The translations under genes were made by a program, and so were the position numbers. A stretch of 64,000 nt of DNA, from assembly GCA_014529385.2 (NCBI GenBank), contig CM043971.1, positions 27,224,769 through 27,288,768 on the forward strand, written 5' to 3'. The notes beneath the pieces are model-generated. The model was not told where the DNA came from. It did no database searches and saw nothing but the letters and a program-made list of their open reading frames with translations. Origin of the DNA: Adiantum capillus-veneris (Eukaryota > Streptophyta > Polypodiopsida > Polypodiales > Pteridaceae). This document shows, piece by piece, positions 56,167 through 64,000 of the stretch (the first letter of the stretch is position 1; each line of letters starts with the position of its first letter).

Positions 56167-58890
56167 GTGATACACTTTTGCAACAATTGAGAGGCGGATT
56201 TGTAGGATAGACCCGATGGCCTCAACACAAGGGCCAACGCATGACGGCCTTATCATGAAAGTAAAACAATAGGGACACCACTTAGCTTGAAATGTGGCTA
56301 AGACGTAATAGGAGCTCCATAGGGATAGAATCATGATTTTGGAGTTTGGTGTTTAAAACAACACTTAGATTTTTAGTGGGGAATAGATCTTTAACCCTCT
56401 TCAAAAGGTGAGTCAGCTTTATTGAACAAGTAGTGGACTCTAACACCCAATTGATGCCTTCTTTTATTTCCAAGAGAAGATTCAAACTGGGGAATGGACT
56501 GAGAGTACCTTGCATGGGGTCTTCTATGTGCCCGTGTGATCAGCTTACTAGTGTCGTGCAATCATGACATTTCACAAAGATTTAAAGATTTGGAATTTCC
56601 AAACTATTCACCTAATTAGTGGAACCTATCTACAAAATTGTTTTACAAGATGCTTGTTCGATTGAGATCAGATGTAATCAAATATGGGGTCTTTCTAAAG
56701 ACAAATATTGTTGGTTTGCAAATATTTCAATTGGTGTGGACTACTCAGTGTTCCTATAGGCATAAAGAGTATTTGCGGAGAGTGCTTATATGGGATTTAT
56801 ACCCATTGGTTGACATCTTGAAGCCATCATGTATTGGGCATTGTGTTATTGTTGATGGGAGGCTCCATTATGAGGTTGGACTAAAATGAGTGCATACTTT
56901 TATTAAAAAAATGCATAATTGACACATTTTGAAATTGAAAATGTGAAGCAATTCTTGGTCAAGAATTTTACAATGAATCTGGATCCTTTTTGAGAGAAAA
57001 TAAATTGGCACCATTTTGTGTGATTGGATGCTGCAGTGCAAAAAAGTGTAATCAATTTTTGAGTACTTTTGTCTTTATAGTTTATTGAAGAAGTAAAATG
57101 AATCTTACATCATAACATCATGATAGTGAGAAGGGTGCTGAAGAAGTTAGTACTTGTTGGAGGTTGTGGAGTTATTGATGAAATGTATCTTTTGAAAGCT
57201 ACCATTTTTTTTTGCGTACGGGGGTTTTCATGGTGATAGCCGTTTTTCGGCTCTTTGTAATTACCACAGTGAGTTACCTCACCCTACCAAAATCACCCAA
57301 ACACTGTGGCTATCCCTACCATTTCACTGTACATAGGCGTGCGTGAGTCACGGGACTTTTCCCATATCTTCTTAAAAAACCCTCAATTAGCTAGTCATTG
57401 GGCTAGTTGAGCCAAAAAAAAATAAATAAATAAATAAAAAAATATAAGTATATTATGGCCCATGCGTATGTAAATATTTCTTTATATATAGGGCCTAAAT
57501 AAAAGATTTTTTCATAATTATTTTGGTATTTATTTAAATATTTCTACCTAGGTGTGTGTTATTTATGCTCTGTACATTGCCTCACCATTACCACAATTTT
57601 TTCTTACCATTTTTCATACTCTTTATTCCATATAGAAATATTTTCATGAAAGCTTCTCTTATATTTGGTGTAACTCCACCCCAACAAAATCCAAAAAAAC
57701 TAGTTTTATTTATGTGTATATTTTTTCACTATTTTGATTTTTTCCTTCCTACATCTATTTTGTTTTTTTCTAAAAAATTAGAACACCAAAAATATTTATC
57801 TTTTTATGGTAGCCTCATAATGAGAGAGATTTCTTTTGACCCCTTTATATTTTTTCCACTTATATTATTTATATTTGACATGTACATATTTTTTAGACCC
57901 CTCAATATTTGATTTTCTTAGTTGTACTATTCACTTATATCCTAATCTCAACAATATCTTCAATTATAGACCTACCAAATAAGGTCAAGGGTAGGTGGCA
58001 TGCATACATGCACTATGGAGGGCTCACTCTTGGAGGTATTCAAAAGAATCATCCAAAGAAGGACCCCACAAGGACCTTTGCAGTGGAAACAAACGGTCGG
58101 TTTTGCTGACTTTTTAAAGTTCACTTGCTCTCCGAATTTGAAAAGGTGATACAAACAAAAGTTGTCGCTCGTGGGATGAACTTTTGCCTCAAATTTTTTC
58201 ATATTTTTTTGAGCTACGAGCTGTGAGCTATGATTTTTTTAGTGGACCTAAGTTTTCCCATGCTATGCAGCCACACTCTCTCTTCCACTTTATCATTTTC
58301 CTCTTTCACACACACTTCTCCACTCATCATCCCCATCTCTCTCACCACTCCTCTCTGCACACTACTCACCTTCTCCTTAACCTTGAAGAATAAGAGAAAC
58401 CATGGTGAACTCATACCTCCCACACACAATTCCATTCCAAAATTGACCACCTAGTCTCATTTTTCCTCCTCCAAATTACCCATATCTATAAAAAAAACCA
58501 CAAAATTCAGCCTCTTCTCTTAAAAGACAGCATCATGGTGGTTGATTACTCAGCTTCAATTACCTTGTCTCTCAAGGAAGGTCAAGAGTGGAGAAAAAAT
58601 GTACCGTCAAAGCTAGTGGACCGTCAACAAGCGTCAAAATCGGCCCTACTCAAGACACTTGGAGCATCAACCTTGTAAGAAATCCACCTTTTCTTACCTC
58701 TTAAGAGTTTTTCTTCCTTATTTGTATCCTACATGGATACTCCCATTGTAAATATCCAATTCCATTTGTAAATTAATACTAACTCTACTAACACTAACCC
58801 ACTATGAAAAGTCCTATCACCTTTATTTCTCTCCTCTCTTTCCCCACCAACTTCTTGATAATTCCAAGCAAAAGAAATTAGATAAATTGC
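55926..58890. other. Long gene-free stretch with a short CT microsatellite
   Basis: (CT)n at 56130-56165. Otherwise AT-rich. An 83-codon plus frame at 56638 (MLVRLRSDVIKYGVF) has no known domain. The block 57210-57350 (CGTACGGGGGTTTTCATGG through CACGGGACTTTTCCC) is G+C-richer and holds ACCACAGTGAG/CACTGTGG partial inverted sequence. 57400-57950 is strongly AT-rich, with ATAA repeats at 57420-57445. Confidence 0.5.
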
Positions 58891-59340
58891 TGAAAATCTA
58901 ACCCAACCATGGTTAGAGGAGTAACCCTAGCCTTCAAAATTGCTATAAAAGGAGGGTGTAGCTAGCACAAAAGGGGGGAGCCATAAGCAAGAGCACTATG
59001 ATATAGCTTGAGAAGCCAAGCTCAACCTCTCTAGAAGGAGCTCTTGAGTGGAAGCTCATTGTCTTATGCATGTGCATGTGTTGTAATAGGAGATTAGCAA
59101 GGGAACTCTATGCCATTGTAAGAGAGAGAGTGATCATTCAATTGAGAGTAGGAAATCTATCATTTCTCCTACTAGTGTAAGCCCAACATTTGCTGAATCA
59201 AGGAGGGTGGATTTGGACTAAGCTTGGATACTTTCTCTCCCTTCCAACGTGAAGTAATGGACAACAATGATGCGTAAGTGTCTTGGTGTTTTTTATTAAG
59301 TTCTTGATAGCTTGTCTCTGGTGTTGTCATCAATTTAGCC
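58891..59340 (+). other. LTR- or promoter-like fragment
   Basis: TGCTATAAAAGGAGG (TATA candidate at 58944) is followed by purine-rich GCACAAAAGGGGGGAGCC, AGAAGCCAAGCTCAACC and further on CCCAACATTTGCTGAATC. The arrangement resembles the U3-R boundary of a plant LTR. Its limits and any partner are not visible. Confidence 0.3.
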
Positions 59341-59603
59341 ATAAATCCCACATACTGTAAGAGGGCGACAGGGTGGAGAGGACTCCCCTAGCTTTAAGAC
59401 AGTGATTGGGGTGGCTTTTTTTTGTGATGTGTTATGGTGAAATTTACGCAAGCTATGTTGAACAAATACTAATCTCACTTTGATTTGTCATGACAGATTT
59501 GTAAGAAGGTATTAATGCAACAAGCACCCTTTCTCTCTTTTTTCTTAAATATATAGTTGTGTTTGCTTGATCATTGCCGATACGTTTCAAAGCATCCCGA
59601 GCA

Positions 59604-59613
59604 CTATCTCTCT

Positions 59614-59683
<70 letters not shown>
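59604..59683. repeat. (CT)n microsatellite
   Basis: About 40 CT units, uninterrupted from 59621. Confidence 0.95.
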
Positions 59684-59685
<2 letters not shown>

Positions 59686-59979
59686 TTTTAGTGTGTGAGA
59701 GTGTTCCATTGGTGTTAGGGTTAGTGTAAATTCCTTGCTTGTTTGTGGGTTGCTCTAACGATTCTCCTCTTTTGCGTCCTAGTTTGCTCTTAAACTAGGT
59801 GGTGCCCCTTGTGTAGTTGGGATTTGGCTGTGGGTTTGTTGTTTTGGTTTGTGTTGTGTTGTGCCCCAGCCCCATTGAGCAACACGGGAGCCTTGAAGGG
59901 TGTCTAGAGGTTGCTCTTCTTGTTGCCCGCCCCGGACCGCCTCAATGGTTGATGGATTGTACCTCTTATGCATGTGGGG

Positions 59980-60633
59980 ATGACAAGATACTTGATACAA
60001 CATGCTCAAACAATTGTTGGGAAGTCACAACTTTTTATAAATTCATATGCCAAGGATTTAGAGGTGATCCCTCTTCAGCTTTGTGACAATGTTGGGCTTG
60101 ATGTGACAGACGTGTTGAACAAACTCTGGAAAAAACATGCCAAGATTTTAGGTGCATAGAATCCTTTTCACGTCATCATAACAAGGTTTTGGACTACACC
60201 ATTTTGTTGATTTGAGGTGAAGGCGTGCTTTTTGGAGTAGACATCAACAATGGAGGTATCATCGATACATTTTCCAACTTTGTGTGGGAGCCATTTATTG
60301 TGAAGGTGAGTAGAATGATCAAATATTATCTTGATATCCAAAGCCAACATTGTGGTTTCTTATTAGTGTTCAATTGCTAGATTAATGCTATCAATGCAGC
60401 AATAAAGGCTGCATGCCTAGTTATTAGTGTCGATGAAACTATAGGAACCCTAAGGTGAGTTTAAAGCCCCAACAAGTTGAAATTTATAGATATCTGGATA
60501 TAAGCATAAAATGAAGGTCCACAACTATGCATTGCAGACAAAAAGTATGCAAGGTGAGGGTGCGTCAAATGCAATGAAAGGAAGAGGACAAGGTGGATTT
60601 AGAGGAAGAGGATGTGGGATGCAAAGAAGATAG
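59980..60633 (+). pseudogene. CCT7: Chaperonin CCT7 (TCP-1 eta) C-terminal gene fragment with introns
   Basis: Four exons encode the end of the eta subunit of the cytosolic CCT chaperonin, the ring complex that folds actin and tubulin. Exon A 59980-60151: TIVGKSQLFINSYAKDLEVI, LQLCDNVGLDVTDVLNKLW. Exon B 60217-60305: GVDINNGGIIDTFSNFVWEP. Exon C 60381-60454: INAINAAIKAACLVISVDET. Exon D 60538-60633: GEGASNAMKGRGQGGFRGRG, ending QRR and TAG. The three introns keep GT-AG borders and join conserved phrases, so this is a copied genomic segment and not a retrocopy. It lacks everything before about the last third of the protein. A one-base deletion near 60443 shifts the end of exon C, and several conserved residues differ. 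It is non-functional as it stands; a real copy must exist elsewhere. Confidence 0.88.
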
Positions 60634-61940
60634 ACCCATGTAAAGAGTCAGGATTGACTATTTTTATGATTTCATTTGAGACAGATAACAGGTTGGTGCC
60701 GATGTTTTTAGCTGCAAATGTTTTGCATATTTGTGCTCTACATGACACTAGCTTCCATGCCATTGGCTACCAGTGGGATCTAGCCTATAATTTTACAGTC
60801 TAGATCGTTCCCAAAATAGTTTTTGAGTATTGCAATTTGCTCACGTAGTAGACTCTTGTTTGGAAATTGAAGGTTTTTCCAGAGATGAGGCTTATCATCA
60901 TATCCTTGTATACCACATTTATGCAATAAACAATTGTTCTACAAGTAGTGCATGACTTGGTTTTTATTGGTAGTAAGGCAATTAATATAGAGATAAAGAG
61001 AAAAAACTCATCTCTCTCATATTGTTTTTGGAAATGAATAACTGGTTTTGACTTTTTTCTGTTTTTCCATACTAAACCAAAAGACTAGTAGTGAATAACT
61101 GAAATGCGTGATCTCTACTATTCACATGTCAATAAACATGATAATTTTACAATTTTCCCTAAATTAAATAGTGCACTTCCACTAGGGGATATTGGTGTTT
61201 TGAGCTTTGGTTGGGATGTAAACTGCTACTAAAGGAATTTCTATTCCCCCTTGCGACATGCTTATCCACACATATTATAGAAATCATTACCATCTCAATA
61301 AGACTCTCACAAAAGATTTAAGTCTGAAGATTATCCACACATAGTTTAAAGAGTATTGCATATTAAATTGTATTTTTGAGCTACCAAAACTTCCAAATTT
61401 GTATCTTAGTGGCTATTCATTTTCTATTATAAAAAATTAATGGACATTGTGTCGAAAATTCAATCATATTGTAGCTCAAAATCTCGTTGGACTCATGTCC
61501 AAAAGTATCAAGAATTTTAGGCTTGAAATATTTCAAATTACAACCTATTAATCAAATCTTTTTGCTCTAAAATCATAGCGGTAGTAGTAGCTTGGCAGTA
61601 TTATTTTGGTAATCAACTCAAGCTATGGGTCCTCACATCCTTAGAGGGGGTCTCCATGGAAGGGGGTGATTTGTAGACAAGCCAGAATGTGACAAGGTAT
61701 ACTCACACATATTCTAAAAAAGGAGGGGCTAACATGCCCATTTCTAACTACAACCTTCTGAGGAGCAATTAGGGGAAGAAGGGAGGACTAATCCATAACA
61801 ATCTTACCCCCCTCCCCCGGTGTTGGCATCACCTTATCATGCACAAAGTGTGGTCATGTACAATGATTCCAAGCATGTGTTAGATTTTGTAAGCAAAGCT
61901 ACGTGATTATACCATCAAAATCCCTACTAATATGCAGAGA
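60634..61940. other. Gene-free intergenic DNA
   Basis: AT-rich. No domain-bearing frame on either strand. Beginning just after the CCT7 stop, the sequence may include the former 3' untranslated region (no clear polyadenylation signal chosen). Confidence 0.5.
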
Positions 61941-62041
61941 CCATCTATCTACTAGCATGGATTCCTACAAAATGGGTAGCCCTAGCAATGTATGCAAGTA
62001 TGCATGAAGAAGACAAGTTGACCCAAATCCATACTTTATCC
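61941..62041. repeat. Direct-repeat copy 1, about 100 bp
   Basis: CCATCTAT, then GCATGGATTCCTACAAAATG and TATGCAAGTATGCATGAAGA through TTTATCCA, matches 62629-62730. Confidence 0.85.
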
Positions 62042-62628
62042 ATCAACATAGACAATAAAATTTATTTTCACCCATATCCAAAATTCTGCACTACAATAGT
62101 CTTCACCAATCCTATATAGTTATCTTAGCCCATTTTCCTTTGCCCATTTCCAATACATAGCTTAGAATAAGTGCAGTAGATAAGCTTTGCTAAGTGAAGA
62201 AGATATGCAATACTAAGTAGATAGGATTTGCTAAGTGAAGAAGATATGAAATACTAAGTAATCTTTTCAAACTATCAAAAAATCATTACAAAAGCACCAA
62301 TAAATTGATAACCCAATAATGAGACACCAAGTATCCATATTCCAATGTATTGCACTAGAGAAGAGATCTGGCCACAAGAGTATATTATTATAAGCACCTC
62401 CAAAGAATTCCAAAGCTAGTTAAAATAGCAACCCAGCCATGATATTCCAAGTCAAGCAGAAAGCATCCAATCATTTTTAAGGCCTTTCCAACAACTAGAG
62501 TAGTAAATAATCAGCAATTCTAAATCTAATTCATGCATACATGTCAAAGAGGTCTAGTTCCTAGCCACAACCTTTCAAGTTGAGCATATTCTTTCATTCT
62601 AAACACAGTTTCTCAAGTGTTGTGTTTG
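62042..62628. other. Spacer between direct repeats, with a small tandem duplication
   Basis: At 62170-62262, TTTGCTAAGTGAAGAAGATA and ATACTAAGTA occur twice, about 43 bp apart. Otherwise unique AT-rich DNA. Confidence 0.6.
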
Positions 62629-62730
62629 ACCATCTATATATTTGCATGGATTCCTACAAAATGGGTAGCCCAAAAATTTATGCAAGTATGCATGAAGAAG
62701 ACAAGATGACCCAAATGGATATTTTATCCA
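62629..62730. repeat. Direct-repeat copy 2, about 100 bp
   Basis: Same block as at 61941, offset about 689 bp, with a few substitutions. The spacing suggests an old tandem duplication of about 690 bp of which mainly the ends stay alike. Confidence 0.85.
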
Positions 62731-64000
62731 ATGACTTGCATCACCGTGGTCAGATGCTCAACAAACCAGACTAACCCCTTTGGAAACCTTTAAAAATTTT
62801 CTTTTGTAGATTTTCCAAGAGTTTGGAAAAGTGTTTTTTTGGGAGTAATGGCTCCAACTAAGTCGTAAAGAACATGTTGCCAATGTATTGGCTGCATACG
62901 AGCAACATCAACACATTCAATGGAGAAGCTTGATTGTTGAGGCATGTGTGTGAGTGAGAGGGTGTGTGTGGACACTCAAGAGGGCAAAATGAATGAGATG
63001 ACGTGCATATTTGAGAGGGAAACCTACAATGCATTTTTGTGCAAGAGATACTAAGGTGATTTGACCATTGCTTCATCCCATTCCTTTAAGAGACTATCAT
63101 GATGGGTTTAATACATTTAGGATTTATATGCACCCAAATTTACATGATGTTGTTGTAGTTTAAAGTCCAATCCATGGTTGGAATTTCCCATGTCATAGGT
63201 ATATAAGATATCCTTGATGTTTATGATAAACATCCAGGCTGATGGTTCGTCCACCCCCTAGTTAGGGTGCATTTTTATCATTGTTTGGGAAAAGTTTTCC
63301 TCAACTTAGAAAGAGTTTTTTTTATAATCTCTTCAAGGGATAATACTTGCACCATAAGTCATTTTAATACATTCAAATAAGTCCTGCGTTCTTCTATTTA
63401 CAACAAACCAAGAGTCAATGCTGTAAGGAATCACTTATAATCTCAAAGTAGTATCTATCCAAATGTCACTAAGAGTCAATGCTCTTAGAAATCACTTGTA
63501 CTTTCAAATTAGTATCCAAATGTCACAAAGTGGTGATGAGAAATGGTCAAGTGAACAAGAGAAACTGAAGAACTGAACTTAAATGAACTTCTAAGACCCG
63601 ATCAAGGGGCCTAGCCCAAAATTATCAAAAGATTTCCCTTGAGAGTGATTTTCGTAAAATGCGCTGACATGCTAACTTGGCAAAATGTACAAACACTAAT
63701 GTGGAAGGCTGTATAAATTTCCACAATTTGCACTGGTAGATTTTGGAGTTTTTGGTACTAGCTTTTGGAGCATATGTTTCTGGGGTTTAGTGCTTTTGCG
63801 AGAAGTTCTTTTGGGGCACTTATTTTGGGAAACACTTGTACTGTTTATAAGAGCCACTGGGCCATCATTTTGCAAATGATCTAGACACAAAGTCTAAGAG
63901 AGACCGTCACGACATAATAATCAAGAAATACCAGAAGGGGCACCAAGCCTAGTGCATCTAGGCATGGAACTCTATCATTCCGTTTTGACTCCCTCTCTCT
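62731..64000. other. Gene-free intergenic DNA with a ~73-bp duplication
   Basis: At 63408-63530 the phrases AAGAGTCAATGCT, AATCACTT and ATCCAAATGTCAC occur twice about 60-75 bp apart. Short frames on the minus strand at 62790-63076 and 63696-63890 have no recognised domain. Confidence 0.5.

Noticed and set aside
59980-60633. CCT7 piece as a processed (retro) pseudogene
   Set aside because: Three introns with GT-AG borders are retained and there is no poly-A tail.
59980-60633. CCT7 piece as a functional gene
   Set aside because: Only the last part of the protein is present, with a frameshift near 60443 and changed conserved residues.

Overview
This window looks like plant nuclear DNA from a large, repeat-rich genome. 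The elements are plant types: Ty3/Gypsy chromovirus, Ty1/Copia and CACTA (En/Spm). Reverse-transcribing elements are primed by initiator tRNA-Met, candidate genes are split by GT-AG introns, and intergenic DNA is AT-rich with many microsatellites. I could not place it to a clade, and I see no complete, clearly functional host gene, no rRNA or tRNA gene and no CRISPR array. Almost everything coding is a transposable-element protein in some state of decay.

Layout. 1-3000: exons of an unrecognised multi-exon gene-like region (+). 3077-7370: three tandem-repeat fields in a row (255-bp units, a GC-rich ~62-bp minisatellite, a ~160-bp satellite with a dimeric pattern). 7493-9290: a decayed transposase-like gene, cut by a chromovirus. 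9291-26119: Ty3/Gypsy chromovirus (+) with a 3.75-kb 5' LTR and a truncated 3' LTR. A 5.4-kb Ty1/Copia element (-) with 143-bp LTRs and an ATTTT target duplication sits just inside its primer-binding site. 26120-27450: a ~717-bp tandem duplication holding two copies of an Hsp70/HSPA12-like N-terminal fragment (-). 27523-29131: a five-exon gene-like region resembling a transposon accessory protein. 29132-33850: a long hairpin, microsatellites, LTR remnants and the first arm of a ~600-bp inverted repeat. 34027-41808: a CACTA transposon with 13-bp terminal inverted repeats and a decayed TNP2 transposase (-), inserted in a gag-like reading frame that resumes on both sides. 42767-49180: a second Ty3/Gypsy element (+) with a serine/arginine-rich Gag. 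49239-49850: the second arm of the inverted repeat. 50000-54570: a third, strongly decayed Ty3/Gypsy element (+). 54800-59700: LTR-like and simple-repeat DNA. 59980-60633: C-terminal exons of a chaperonin CCT7 (TCP-1 eta) pseudogene, introns retained. 60634-64000: non-coding with small duplications.

The main content is nested insertion history: Copia inside chromovirus inside transposase, and CACTA inside a gag-like ORF, both within a region bounded by an inverted repeat. The least explained items are an ORF and a second TATA box inside the chromovirus LTR (the ORF start recurs 30 kb away), extra ORFs of unknown function at 18554 and 50614, the HSPA12-like duplicated fragment, and the unclassified multi-exon genes. 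I found no convincing new biological system; most of the unusual features are structural.
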